Shown here: positions 1 to 8,074 of the stretch, in pieces
Layout of the letters: the number at the start of each line of letters is the position of its first letter
Numbering within the stretch: position 1 is the stretch's first letter
Assembly: GCA_038246345.1 (NCBI GenBank)
Contig: JBBRWA010000181.1
Location: 1 to 12,438 of the forward strand
Direction: 5' to 3'
Length of the DNA: 12,438 nucleotides
Source of the DNA: M3007 sp038246345
GTDB taxonomy: Bacteria; Bacteroidota; Bacteroidia; Chitinophagales; Saprospiraceae
Position numbers and translations under genes: made by a program
The notes under the pieces: generated by a model
Told to the model about the DNA's origin: nothing
The model's input: the letters and a program-made list of their open reading frames with translations, nothing else
Databases searched by the model: none

Positions 1-561
1 AAAAGGGCCGAGGGGCGCAAACGTGTCGCAACTTTTCCCCTTTACCCATTGTCCGCCCCGCTCCAATTGAAAAGCTCTTTCGCTGTAGTCGTTGTGCAGC
101 GCATATCCTGCTATGTAGTCCCAGGCATCGGCTTCCGATACGTAGCTTGCCTGCTTGCCGATGACGAAGGCCAACTCCACCTCCCAGTCTGTTTTTTCGC
201 TGCCTTTTGGAATGATCAAATCATCATCGGGGCCGCAGAGCGCGGTGGTTGATTTGAAGAAGATAATGGGCTCTTCGGGCGGGGTCATGCCGCTTTCCTG
301 GGCGTGTTTGGCGTAATTGAGGCCAATGCAGATGATCTTGGAAGGCCGTGCGATGCAGGGGCCCAGCCGCGTCGCGGAGGGTATTGCAGTACAGTCTTTT
401 TCGTGGATTTCCAACCAATGCTGCAAACGAACCAAACCATTCGAAGCGAAGAATTTTTCATCGTAATCTTCACCGAAACCGCTCGCGTCGATGCGTCGGC
501 CATCGGGTAACTGGAGGCCGGGCTGCTCCTGCCCTGCCGGGCCAAATCTTAATAATTTCAT
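1..561 (-). CDS. Fumarylacetoacetate hydrolase (FAH) family protein, C-terminus beyond window
   Basis: The first 187 residues read without a stop to the window edge. The family hydrolyses or decarboxylates C-C bonds in diketo acids using Mg2+ or Mn2+. Visible family blocks are IGLNYAKHA (79-87), PIIFFKSTTALCGP (98-111), DWEVELAFVIG (125-135), GYALHNDYS (152-160) and GGQWVKGKSCDTFAPLGP (169-186). E127, E129 and D158 fit the metal ligands. The GGQW...KGKSCDTF block resembles members annotated as 2,4-diketo-3-deoxy-L-fuconate hydrolase or ureidoglycolate lyase-like. The start ATG overlaps the TGA of the upstream SDR gene (ATGA, 558-561), which suggests translational coupling and a shared pathway. 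With an SDR partner, the best inference is the last cleavage step of a non-phosphorylating deoxy-sugar-acid route, giving pyruvate plus an aldehyde or lactate. The substrate is not proven. No signal peptide is seen, so it is cytoplasmic. Only the window edge truncates it. Confidence 0.93.
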   Translation of the reverse strand, partial: MKLLRFGPAGQEQPGLQLPDGRRIDASGFGEDYDEKFFASNGLVRLQHWLEIHEKDCTAIPSATRLGPCIARPSKIICIGLNYAKHAQESGMTPPEEPIIFFKSTTALCGPDDDLIIPKGSEKTDWEVELAFVIGKQASYVSEADAWDYIAGYALHNDYSERAFQLERGGQWVKGKSCDTFAPLGPF

Positions 562-1340
562 CCTGCTGATAATTTTATAAACCCACCGTCCAACGGATAA
601 TCGCATCCGGTGATGAATGCGGCGGCGTCCGAACAAAGGAACAGCGCCAGGTTGGCCACCTCCTCGGGTTTTGCCATGCGTCCGATCGGTTGGGTTTTAG
701 CTAAAGTGTCATACATTTCTTGTTCCTGACCAGGGTAATTTTTGGCCAGGTAAGCATCCACCAGCGGGGTATGCACCCGCGCCGGGGAAATACAATTGCA
801 GCGAATGTGGTCTTTTAGATAGTCCATGGCCACGGAATAGGTCATCGTAAGTACGGCACCCTTGGTCATGCCGTAGGCAAACCGGTCGGCCAATGCCACA
901 GTGGATGCCACAGAGGCCGTGTTTAGGATCACGCCGCCGCCATTGGCTTTCAGGTGTGGGACGCACGCAAACATGCCGTTGTACACCCCCTTGACGTTGA
1001 CCCGAAAAAGCCGATCCATATCCGCTTCCGTGGTCTGTTCCAGGTTGCCGACAAAACCGATACCGGCGTTGTTGACCAGGATATTGATGGGGTTTTGGCG
1101 CTGTATCTTGTCCATCAGCGCGACCATCTCCGCTTGTGCCGACACATCGCAAGCGTGCGCGAAGGCATTTCCACCTTGTTCAAGAATAAGGGCTACGGTC
1201 TCGCGGGCAGCATTTTCATTCAAATCGAGGACATGAACGGTCGCGCCATTGGCCGCAAAAACTTCGGCCATACTGCGCCCGATCCCGCTGCCGGCGCCGG
1301 TGATGACCGCTACTTTGTTGTCTAATCGGAAAGGACTCAT
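558..1340 (-). CDS. Short-chain dehydrogenase/reductase (SDR), probable sugar-acid dehydrogenase
   Basis: A complete classical SDR of 260 residues, the usual length. The Rossmann glycine motif TGAGSGIG is at 14-21, and D39 ends the second strand, which favours NAD(H) over NADP(H). D65 sits in CDV, NNAG is at 90-93, and the catalytic set is N115, S143, Y156 and K160 (YGMTK). The C-terminus has the usual LFLCSDAAAFITG...PLDGG block. It should oxidise a secondary alcohol in the cytoplasm. Close coupling to the FAH gene (4-bp overlap) suggests the 2-keto-3-deoxy-L-fuconate or rhamnonate 4-dehydrogenase role, in which the SDR product is the FAH substrate. That is inference from context, and SDR substrates cannot be read from sequence alone. 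It starts 18 bp after the GH38 gene stop and has no Shine-Dalgarno sequence. The start was chosen because the Rossmann fold begins within ten residues. Confidence 0.95.
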   Translation of the reverse strand: MSPFRLDNKVAVITGAGSGIGRSMAEVFAANGATVHVLDLNENAARETVALILEQGGNAFAHACDVSAQAEMVALMDKIQRQNPINILVNNAGIGFVGNLEQTTEADMDRLFRVNVKGVYNGMFACVPHLKANGGGVILNTASVASTVALADRFAYGMTKGAVLTMTYSVAMDYLKDHIRCNCISPARVHTPLVDAYLAKNYPGQEQEMYDTLAKTQPIGRMAKPEEVANLALFLCSDAAAFITGCDYPLDGGFIKLSAG

Positions 1341-1358
1341 GGCTTGTGTTTTAAAAAT

Positions 1359-4300
1359 TCAATCAGTACATTTTAAGGTAATGATTTCCCAGGGGCCAAG
1401 ATCAAAGTTCCCGTTGGAAGGCGCAAGACTTTTCTCTTTTTGATTGCTTAAAAACATAAGGGCGGGCTTTTGCTTTCCCCATTTAATAGCAGTCTTTGCC
1501 GGTTTATCGGAAGCGTTGAAAAGCCGGATCAGGAAGCCTTCGCCTTCCCGGAGCGGTTTTAAAGCCGTCACCACCACCGAGGGGCTGCCCTCGAGGCGGA
1601 GCAAGGACGGCAGCGACTTTTGCCCCGCCCCAACGGGCACGAGCACGAGCGGTTGCGTGAGCCCGATGCCGAATTTTTTGGCCTCCCCGCTGTCGAAGGC
1701 CTGGTGCGGGCGCAGCGCATATCGGAACGACACGGGACCTTCCTGATAGCCCTTGTAATTGACGAACCACACGTTGTTCATGACCCAGGAAAACAAGCGT
1801 TCGCTGGGTTGCCAGGTTTTTAGCCAGGGCTCTGTGGCGAGGTTGCTCATCCAGCGTTGCCCCTGCATTTCGCCCGTTTCTACCAGGGGAGCATCAAGGT
1901 TGGCCCAGGTGATGCCGGCGCTGCGATTCGATATGTCCACAAAATGCTGGGCGCAAAAGAAGTTCTTGTTGGCGCCCTTGAGCTGGTCTTTTTCAGGCTC
2001 CATCAGCGCCCAGGCCAGGTCGATCCTGACTTTGCCGTCGGGGACATGAAAGGGGAAAGAAAAGCGCAGGTTCTCGTCGTCGAGCACCTTTTTTTTGTCC
2101 ACAAAATTGGTGATATCGACCCGATTAATACCCGCGTACAGCTGAATTTCCCGAGAAAAACCGTTGGCTCCCGGTGCTTCCGACGCAATGACAAAAGAGG
2201 CGACGAGCGGGCCGTGCTCCTTTATTTTTATCACGGCGTTGCTGCTGCGGCGCGGGTTGGCAGCATCCTTTCCCGTGTACCAGTATTCATTGAAACCGTA
2301 CGTATCGGCGGTGTCAACCAGTTCAAATGGAATGTCTTTGTGCCGGATGCTCGCAATGGCGCCGTTGGGGGCCAGGGTGAGGGTCAGGAATTCGTTCGTC
2401 AGGGTAAAGTCCTTCGCTTGCACGCTTGCGGCGACCGCTTTTATTTTTTTTTGTCTTTTAATGTTAAACCGCACCGCACTGATGGGGGGAATCTTGTTGG
2501 CCACAAAGGCTAATTCTCCGGTAGCCAGGGTTTGGGTGGGCAATGCTTTTCCTTGCTCGTTGGTGACAGTAAATCCCGCCGCGTTCCATTCCGCTGGAAT
2601 TTTGACCAATTCCGAGCGCTCCCAGGAAGTGGTGTTGAAAACGAGAAAGGGGCTCACGTTTTCACCCGCCGCCGCTATTTTCTGCAACGACTGGTCTATC
2701 AGCGTTTTGGCCTGGCGGTCGGCGTTGTCGGCGAAGCCTTTTTTTACCTTCCACTGGTTTACCGCAAAATCCTGGTCGGGATCGGATTTGCTGGAATAGG
2801 CCCCCCAGGTATGCTCTGAAAACAACAGGACATTCGTCCAGGCTTCATCGAATTCAGCAGCGGGGTACGCTTTTTTGCCCAGCATGGCCCAGAGCGTTTC
2901 CGCTTGTACGAGTTGTTCGGCGGTATTTCGGTTGGTGGCCGTTTCCAGCGCAGAGGAGGCCGCGCCGTCTTCCCAGTACGGTGTGAAATCGCCCCGATGG
3001 GTGGGTATTTTGTCGGCGTATTGTTGCTCAAAGTCCCGAAACATCTCCGCCGTTGTCGCGATGCGGAATTTCGGGAATTCGTATTGTTCATTCCACTCCC
3101 GCACAAATTCCGGCATATCGACGTCAGGCCCGCCATTGTCGCCGAGCGTGTACCGGATTTGCACCATGTCGTAGGGATAATTTTCGTTGTCCAGTTCGCC
3201 GAGGAATTTCAAAATGGGCGTGCCGTCGGTGTGGCGGAGTTTGCCCAGCAGCCAGTCGTGGAACCAGGAATAACCATGCCGGGTCATCCAAAACAGCACT
3301 TTGTTTTTGCCCGATGGAGCTTCCCAGTAAAACGGAACATCGCCCCAGGCCTCGAAGGTATGGCCTACCTGATAGCCGCCGTGCGCTTTGTGCGGCATGT
3401 GGTTGGGGCCAATGGAAAAATATTTGACCTCGTTTTCTGCCAGCGCCGGCACAATGCCCCAGGCGTACCCTGGCACATCGGTGATCATAGCGGATTGTAT
3501 TAGAATGCCTTGTTCCCGCTCCAGTTGATTGGCAAAACTGGTGACGTGCATCAATTCTTCGGGGCGTTGCAGTCCGGTCAGCTCGCTGCCGTAGAGGGCA
3601 TCCAATCCGATCCAGCCATTTTTCACCGCCGTAAAAAAGGCTTCCCGGGTGCTATCCGGGGAATTTTTCAGGTATCCCGCTACCGCCCAAAGCACCTCCA
3701 CATTCCACTTGTATCGGGCGCGTTCGGGGTAGTCTGCGGTTTTTTTAGCCAAGGCAATGCCTTGCTCGATGTTGCGCCATTGCAACTGTTCCACTTCGGA
3801 TTGCTGGTGGGTAAAGCCGATGTCCACGTGCGAATGGGGAAGGAAGTAGACTTCAAAGGGTCGTACGGGTTTCAGGGTAATTACCTGCTTCCAAGGGCTT
3901 TCCTGGCCTTCCGGCACGAGTTCCAGCGTGACGGGGCGCGGCGTTGCCACCTGGTTTACCCAGATAAAAAACTTGTTCAATCCCAGGCTCAGGGTACAAT
4001 CCAACTGCTTTTCGCCATCCAACAGCACTGTCGCCGACACCGGCGCGCCGATATGGGTAAATTCGCAATAAACGGGTTGTTTCAACACGCCATTGTCCCG
4101 CTTCAATACTTGTAAAGACAGCACTTGCAACGAAGGGTGCACGTCGTTCTGATACGCGGTATAGGCATCGGGAAGGCCGCTTGTTTCTGTGGAAATGCCT
4201 ATGGTAAAGGCTTTCCCAGCAGGAAAATTCCGCCGCGGGATGGTCAAAAATTGATAGCCGAAAATGCTTCCATTTTCATCTTTCAGGTCGGATGCGATGA

Positions 4301-4715
4301 AGGACAGTTCGTATCCGTCATTTTTAAGCATCCAGTTTTTTGCTGCGCCGTTGCGGGGGCGGGTAAAAGAAAATCGTTTTTCCCCGTTGATCGAACAATC
4401 GAATTGGGCCAAAGCCGCGCCATCGGGCATCGAGAAAGACGCTTCCCAGACGAAGGTGACCAGCGCCTCATTTCCCTGGAGCAATGGCGCGGTTTCAAAA
4501 AGGATGGGCTTGGTGCCCGGCGCCACCATCAGGGCTAATTTTCCTTTTTGTAAAACGGGCGGGTAGTCCAGTTCCTGACCCGCGACAATGCCCACAAAAC
4601 CCTGCGCATAGCGGGCGGAGCGTATCGGGAAAAGGTTGTCGGGGGCCTGCTGTTCCTGGGCGTTCAAGTGCAGCAGCAGGCAGGTGCTCAGGAAAAAGAT
4701 CAGCTTTCTTTTCAT
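1359..4715 (-). CDS. Secreted GH38-type alpha-mannosidase-like glycoside hydrolase
   Basis: 1118 residues with a Sec signal peptide (hydrophobic 5-17, likely cleavage after LNAQ at 20). Residues 21-285 form an extra N-terminal region, predicted mostly beta, that is not part of the GH38 core. The catalytic domain starts at about 288 with PHSHVDIGFT: H296 and D298 match the zinc ligands of the GH38 motif HSHNDPGW. D413 in ITDVPGY fits the nucleophile position, and H635 in LFSEHTWGAY fits the C-terminal zinc histidine. Beta domains like GH38C follow from about 730, including LREGEGFLIRLFN. GH38 enzymes are Zn-dependent retaining alpha-mannosidases. Here the P of DPGW is I (DIGF), as in a divergent clade whose substrates I cannot name. 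It probably acts in the periplasm or at the surface. It sits 18 bp from both the propeller gene upstream and the SDR downstream, so it is likely the same operon. A nine-A run lies at 2444-2452 on the coding strand. Confidence 0.88.
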   Translation of the reverse strand: MKRKLIFFLSTCLLLHLNAQEQQAPDNLFPIRSARYAQGFVGIVAGQELDYPPVLQKGKLALMVAPGTKPILFETAPLLQGNEALVTFVWEASFSMPDGAALAQFDCSINGEKRFSFTRPRNGAAKNWMLKNDGYELSFIASDLKDENGSIFGYQFLTIPRRNFPAGKAFTIGISTETSGLPDAYTAYQNDVHPSLQVLSLQVLKRDNGVLKQPVYCEFTHIGAPVSATVLLDGEKQLDCTLSLGLNKFFIWVNQVATPRPVTLELVPEGQESPWKQVITLKPVRPFEVYFLPHSHVDIGFTHQQSEVEQLQWRNIEQGIALAKKTADYPERARYKWNVEVLWAVAGYLKNSPDSTREAFFTAVKNGWIGLDALYGSELTGLQRPEELMHVTSFANQLEREQGILIQSAMITDVPGYAWGIVPALAENEVKYFSIGPNHMPHKAHGGYQVGHTFEAWGDVPFYWEAPSGKNKVLFWMTRHGYSWFHDWLLGKLRHTDGTPILKFLGELDNENYPYDMVQIRYTLGDNGGPDVDMPEFVREWNEQYEFPKFRIATTAEMFRDFEQQYADKIPTHRGDFTPYWEDGAASSALETATNRNTAEQLVQAETLWAMLGKKAYPAAEFDEAWTNVLLFSEHTWGAYSSKSDPDQDFAVNQWKVKKGFADNADRQAKTLIDQSLQKIAAAGENVSPFLVFNTTSWERSELVKIPAEWNAAGFTVTNEQGKALPTQTLATGELAFVANKIPPISAVRFNIKRQKKIKAVAASVQAKDFTLTNEFLTLTLAPNGAIASIRHKDIPFELVDTADTYGFNEYWYTGKDAANPRRSSNAVIKIKEHGPLVASFVIASEAPGANGFSREIQLYAGINRVDITNFVDKKKVLDDENLRFSFPFHVPDGKVRIDLAWALMEPEKDQLKGANKNFFCAQHFVDISNRSAGITWANLDAPLVETGEMQGQRWMSNLATEPWLKTWQPSERLFSWVMNNVWFVNYKGYQEGPVSFRYALRPHQAFDSGEAKKFGIGLTQPLVLVPVGAGQKSLPSLLRLEGSPSVVVTALKPLREGEGFLIRLFNASDKPAKTAIKWGKQKPALMFLSNQKEKSLAPSNGNFDLGPWEIITLKCTD

Positions 4716-4733
4716 AATCCCGGTTGGCTTGGT

Positions 4734-5960
4734 TTATAATTTCAGGCGAAAAAAACGGGGGCGACAAAGTCGGGGCTCCTTGAGAATATCCGCCCAGAAA
4801 TCCATGGAGTTCACGTTGTAGCCAATGAGCAATTCTCCCGGCTTGGAGAGGTGCGGAAATCCCTTGGCGTTGTAGCTGAAATAATCCAGGTCTTTTTCCC
4901 ACTCCCGGCAATGCCACACTTTGTGCAAGGGGAAGTAGGGCCCTTCCGGTTTTTTTGCGATTTGCACGGCGACTTCATTGTCCATGCCAAAATATTGATG
5001 CGCCAGGATAAACCGCCCGTCGGCCATGGGGCTGAGGCTCATTTCATTCGACACAAAGCGGGTCACGGGTTTCGCTTTTAGATAATCGGTGGTCCATTCC
5101 GCGCCATTGCTGAACTCCCACTTGTCAAATTGTTCAAATTCTTTGGGCTTCACCCGCGCCAACACGAGCCCGACATTGGTGCCGCCTGCCCCCATAATAT
5201 ACAGGTAGCCGTCGGGATTCGGGGCGCCGGCCCAACTGGTATTCACCAGGATGCCACTGCCCATGGTGGCTTTGTTCCAGTTTTCCATCGGGAAAAAAAA
5301 CGGTGTTTCTATCTGGCGCTGGTTGCTGAAAGGCGGCTTGCTGCCCTTTGGGATGGCAATCAGGTTGACACCGGTTTGTTCGAATTCAAAGAAAGCGCCT
5401 GGAATAATGGTGTCTTTCACGGGGTATGCGAAGATGTACAGGGTGCTGTCCAGTTCTACGTTGACGAAGCCGTCGCCGAGCCAGTAATATTCCCCGGGCT
5501 TGGTGTTCGGGGTATTGGGTGCAAAGAGCGAAGTGGGATTCCCTTTTTTGTCCTTGTTGATAAAAAATTTGAATTTGGCGGGATCTGGTTCGGCGCCATC
5601 CAGGTAGGCGATGCAATTGTGCACCATGGTAAAATCTTTTCGCAGGATGGTTTCGCCGATCGTATCCGCTACAACGGAGTCGCTGAAAATAAAAAGCGTC
5701 TTCGTTTGCGCCGTCGCCGGCTTGAATTCTGCACCGTCCATCGGGACGGCAAAAATGCCATCGCCACCGAACCAGCCCGTATTGCGCTGGAACAATTTGT
5801 CCCAATCATCGGCGCCCGAAACCAAGGCAATTTGATCCGCATCGACGGGCGTCTTCGGGGCAATTGCGGACTGATTTCTGGGGCTGCAAGCGCCCATTAC
5901 AAAGAGAATATAAAAGAATAACAGTTTGTTATTCAATAACTTAAGTGCAAACCGTTTCAT
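4734..5960 (-). CDS. Lipoprotein with five-bladed beta-propeller fold, DUF4185/DUF5005-like
   Basis: I start it at 5960 (408 residues), 33 bp inside the longest frame. This ATG has a clear AAGGAG sequence 7 nt upstream, and the protein then begins MKRFALK with a normal signal peptide. The lipobox is MGAC with C25 as the lipidated cysteine, followed by SPRN without the acidic surface-export pattern. The mature part has the DUF4185/DUF5005 signature NTGWFGGDGIFAVP near 57-70 followed by KTLFIFSDS. In GH43/GH32/GH62-like propellers such a blade-1 pattern surrounds the substrate pocket. Later blades show WLGDGFVN, GYLYIMGAGG, SLSPMADGRFIL and LLIGYNVNS. The family is often annotated as putative glycosyl hydrolase, but no catalytic acid pair can be assigned confidently. 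It is the first gene of the minus-strand arm, facing the esterase gene, which supports a glycan-processing or binding role. Function beyond the fold is unproven. Confidence 0.82.
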   Translation of the reverse strand: MKRFALKLLNNKLLFFYILFVMGACSPRNQSAIAPKTPVDADQIALVSGADDWDKLFQRNTGWFGGDGIFAVPMDGAEFKPATAQTKTLFIFSDSVVADTIGETILRKDFTMVHNCIAYLDGAEPDPAKFKFFINKDKKGNPTSLFAPNTPNTKPGEYYWLGDGFVNVELDSTLYIFAYPVKDTIIPGAFFEFEQTGVNLIAIPKGSKPPFSNQRQIETPFFFPMENWNKATMGSGILVNTSWAGAPNPDGYLYIMGAGGTNVGLVLARVKPKEFEQFDKWEFSNGAEWTTDYLKAKPVTRFVSNEMSLSPMADGRFILAHQYFGMDNEVAVQIAKKPEGPYFPLHKVWHCREWEKDLDYFSYNAKGFPHLSKPGELLIGYNVNSMDFWADILKEPRLCRPRFFRLKL

Positions 5961-5967
5961 GTAAAAG

Positions 5968-5972
5968 CTCCT
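5968..5972 (-). promoter_or_regulatory. Shine-Dalgarno sequence of the propeller lipoprotein gene
   Basis: On the minus strand AGGAG (within AAAAGGAGC) lies 7 nt before the ATG at 5960. It decides between this start and the in-frame ATG at 5993. It is notable because the other gene starts in the window lack such a sequence, as is usual in Bacteroidota. Confidence 0.6.
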
Positions 5973-6008
5973 TTTCGGGTAAAAGTAGCGCAATATTTAG
6001 CAAAACCA

Positions 6009-6024
6009 GTATGTTTGCACATAC
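6009..6024. promoter_or_regulatory. Palindrome overlapping the esterase promoter, candidate operator
   Basis: A perfect 6-bp inverted repeat GTATGT-ttgc-ACATAC. It covers the whole candidate -7 box at 6010-6017 of the plus-strand esterase gene, so a bound dimeric regulator would block or reshape the promoter. The regulator is unknown, and no regulator gene lies in the window. A palindrome of this size can occur by chance in an AT-rich spacer. Confidence 0.45.
6010..6017 (+). promoter_or_regulatory. Candidate -7 box (TATGTTTG) for the esterase gene
   Basis: An exact match to the Bacteroidota -7 consensus TAnnTTTG, 40 bp before the ATG at 6058. A -33 TTTG is not seen at the usual spacing, so it may be weak or need an activator. 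Confidence 0.45.
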
Positions 6025-6057
6025 TTAATTTTTTTCTGGTTTTTTAACGCGCTGACC

Positions 6058-8049
6058 ATGTCATTTTACACTACAATAAACTTGCGAACCGCCCTGGCGA
6101 TATTCCTTTTTCTCGCTGTTGGCGGGGGGCTCGAGGCGCAAGTATCCTTGCCCAAAATTTTTGCCGACCATGCGGTATTGCAGCGGGGTGTGGAAGTCCC
6201 GGTTTGGGGCTGGGCGAGTCCGGGCGAGAAGATCACCCTGCGAATAGCGGGTCAGACACTGTCCACGAAGGCGGGCCCGGACGGGCGTTGGATGTTGCGA
6301 CTTGCCCCGCATCCGGCTGGCGGCCCGTTTGATATGACCGTAACCGGGAAAAACAGCCTCGTGGTCAAAGACCTTCTTTTTGGGGAGGTGTGGCTTTGTA
6401 CCGGGCAATCCAATATGCAATGGACCATGGGGGAATTTGGCATAAAGCCCGATTCCATCCGCGATACGGTCAGTGATATCCGCGTTTTTCGGGTAGACCT
6501 CGACCTGGATTATTTGCCCAAAAAGGATGTAAAAGGCGGGGGCTGGCAAAAGGCGTCTGTAGAGACCGTGCGCGGTTTTACGGCAACAGGCTATCTCTTC
6601 GGAAGAGATTTACACGAACATTTGAAAGTACCTATTGGGCTGATCAGCAGCAACTTAGGTGCTACCTCCATTGAAACCTGGATGCGGGCGGGTGCGCTGA
6701 AGCCTTTCCCGCAGTTTCAGGAGGTGTTGCAGAAAATGGAGGCCTCGGGAAAAAATTTTGAGCAGCTCAACGCCGACCTGGCAACGTTCAGGATGCAGTG
6801 GGATTCTGCCTACTATTTCAAAAACGACCCGGGCATTATCCAGAACTGGCAGGATCCGTCCACCGATGTTTCCGATTGGAAAGAGATGAACATCCCAAAC
6901 CTTTGGGAGGACGCCGGCCTGCCTGATTACGATGGCTCCGTGTGGTTTCGACGGGAATTTGATTTGCCGGAGGGTTTCCACGGGGAGACCTTCAACATTG
7001 CACTCAACCAGATTGATGATTATGACATTGCCTGGGTGAATGGCGTAAAAATCGGGGAGACTTTTGGCAACCGCAATTGGCGGAATTACTTCTTTGCTGC
7101 CAACATTTTAAAGCCAAAAGGGAATGTGCTGGTGGCGCGCGTTTTCGATGTGGGCAATAAGGGCGGCATGTACACCAACGCGTTTTGGGGCAATCCTATT
7201 CTGGTGGGAAAATGGAAATACAAACCCGGCGTGCAGATTAACGCATCGAAATTTGTCCAACCCAACGTGCCAAACGGCAGTTTTTTCACCCACCCGACGC
7301 TGCTGTACAACGGCAACATCGCGCCCTTGCAACCCTATGCGATCAAGGGGGCCATCTGGTACCAGGGCGAGTCGAATGCTGGACGGGCGGGCGAGTATGC
7401 CGACCTGTTGCCCGAGATGATCAAAGACTGGCGGCAGCAATGGGGCCAGGGCGACTTCCCTTTCCTGGTCGTACAACTGGCCAATTATTACCCCGAACAA
7501 GCACTGCCGGTGGAAAGCGAATGGGCAGAACTTCGGGCCGCCCAGATGACAGCCTTGACCCTGCCCAATACAGCGGTCGCCACGGCCATCGATATCGGGG
7601 AAGCCGATAACATCCACCCGGGAAACAAATTGGATCTTGGGATGCGGCTCGGATTGGCTGCCCGAAAGATTGCTTATGGAGAGCTTTTGGTATCAGAAGG
7701 CCCTGTGTATCAATCCATGCAGGTAGAAGGCAATAAAATCAGGATTTCTTTCCGTTCGATTGGCGGCGGCCTGATCGCCAAAAACAAGTTTGGCTTTCTC
7801 CGCGGCTTTGCGATTGCCGGAGCGGACAAGCAATACTATTGGGCGAATGCCTACATCGAAGGGGATGTTGTGGTGGTTTTTTCGCCCATGGTGCTACAGC
7901 CCGTGGCAGTGCGGTATGCCTGGGCCGATAATCCGGGCACGTTAGACCTGTACAATGTAGAAGGCTTGCCGGCCTTTCCTTTTCGGACGGATGATTGGCC
8001 GTTGTTTACGGCAGGAAAGGTGTATTTGTATGATGAGAATGGGTTTTGA
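6058..8049 (+). CDS. Secreted sialate O-acetylesterase-like SGNH esterase with inserted sugar-binding domain
   Basis: 663 residues with a signal peptide (hydrophobic 11-22, likely cleavage near LEAQ at 28). The N-terminal beta domain has FADHAVLQRG at 35-44 and VPVWGWASPGE. The SGNH core begins with GEVWLCTGQSNMQW, where S118 is the nucleophile, continues with IWYQGESNAGR (433-443), and ends with DNIHPGNKLDLG, where D517 and H520 complete the catalytic set. Residues about 265-385 are an insertion resembling the galactose-binding jelly roll of beta-galactosidases (SVWFRREFDLP, WVNGVKIGET). The family removes O-acetyl groups from sialic acids or other acetylated sugars. In environmental Bacteroidota most members are probably xylan, pectin or sulfated-glycan esterases, so a sialic acid substrate should not be assumed. 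It is transcribed away from the GH38 operon and likely acts on the same glycan. No Shine-Dalgarno sequence is seen. Confidence 0.92.
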   Translation: MSFYTTINLRTALAIFLFLAVGGGLEAQVSLPKIFADHAVLQRGVEVPVWGWASPGEKITLRIAGQTLSTKAGPDGRWMLRLAPHPAGGPFDMTVTGKNSLVVKDLLFGEVWLCTGQSNMQWTMGEFGIKPDSIRDTVSDIRVFRVDLDLDYLPKKDVKGGGWQKASVETVRGFTATGYLFGRDLHEHLKVPIGLISSNLGATSIETWMRAGALKPFPQFQEVLQKMEASGKNFEQLNADLATFRMQWDSAYYFKNDPGIIQNWQDPSTDVSDWKEMNIPNLWEDAGLPDYDGSVWFRREFDLPEGFHGETFNIALNQIDDYDIAWVNGVKIGETFGNRNWRNYFFAANILKPKGNVLVARVFDVGNKGGMYTNAFWGNPILVGKWKYKPGVQINASKFVQPNVPNGSFFTHPTLLYNGNIAPLQPYAIKGAIWYQGESNAGRAGEYADLLPEMIKDWRQQWGQGDFPFLVVQLANYYPEQALPVESEWAELRAAQMTALTLPNTAVATAIDIGEADNIHPGNKLDLGMRLGLAARKIAYGELLVSEGPVYQSMQVEGNKIRISFRSIGGGLIAKNKFGFLRGFAIAGADKQYYWANAYIEGDVVVVFSPMVLQPVAVRYAWADNPGTLDLYNVEGLPAFPFRTDDWPLFTAGKVYLYDENGF

Positions 8050-8074
8050 GGTGGGTTTAGATATGCCGCGTCCA

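Larger units (their letters stand above)
5961..6057. other. Divergent intergenic region between the two glycan arms
   Basis: 97 bp separate the propeller lipoprotein (minus) from the esterase (plus). The spacer holds a plus-strand -7 box, a palindrome overlapping that box and a T-rich stretch (6028-6046). It probably drives both arms. On the minus strand I see only TACTTTTA, a one-base mismatch to TAnnTTTG, without a correctly spaced -33 element. Confidence 0.6.

Noticed and set aside
1..561. Pseudogene call for the FAH-family gene
   Set aside because: The frame is intact with all family motifs to base 1; only the window edge cuts it.
1857..2513. 218-codon open frame on the plus strand opposite the GH38 gene
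   Set aside because: It is antisense to conserved GH38 coding sequence, has no recognisable domain and no start signals.
5130..5921. 263-codon open frame on the plus strand opposite the propeller gene
   Set aside because: It mirrors the codons of a convincing lipoprotein gene and its product matches no family I recognise.
5961..5993. Upstream in-frame ATG (5993) as the start of the propeller lipoprotein
   Set aside because: It would put eleven residues (MRYFYPKRSFY) before the signal peptide, and the Shine-Dalgarno sequence lies within that extension, correctly spaced for 5960.
8050..8074. Bidirectional terminator between the convergent esterase and DUF1295 genes
   Set aside because: The 25-bp gap has no inverted repeat or T tract of useful size.
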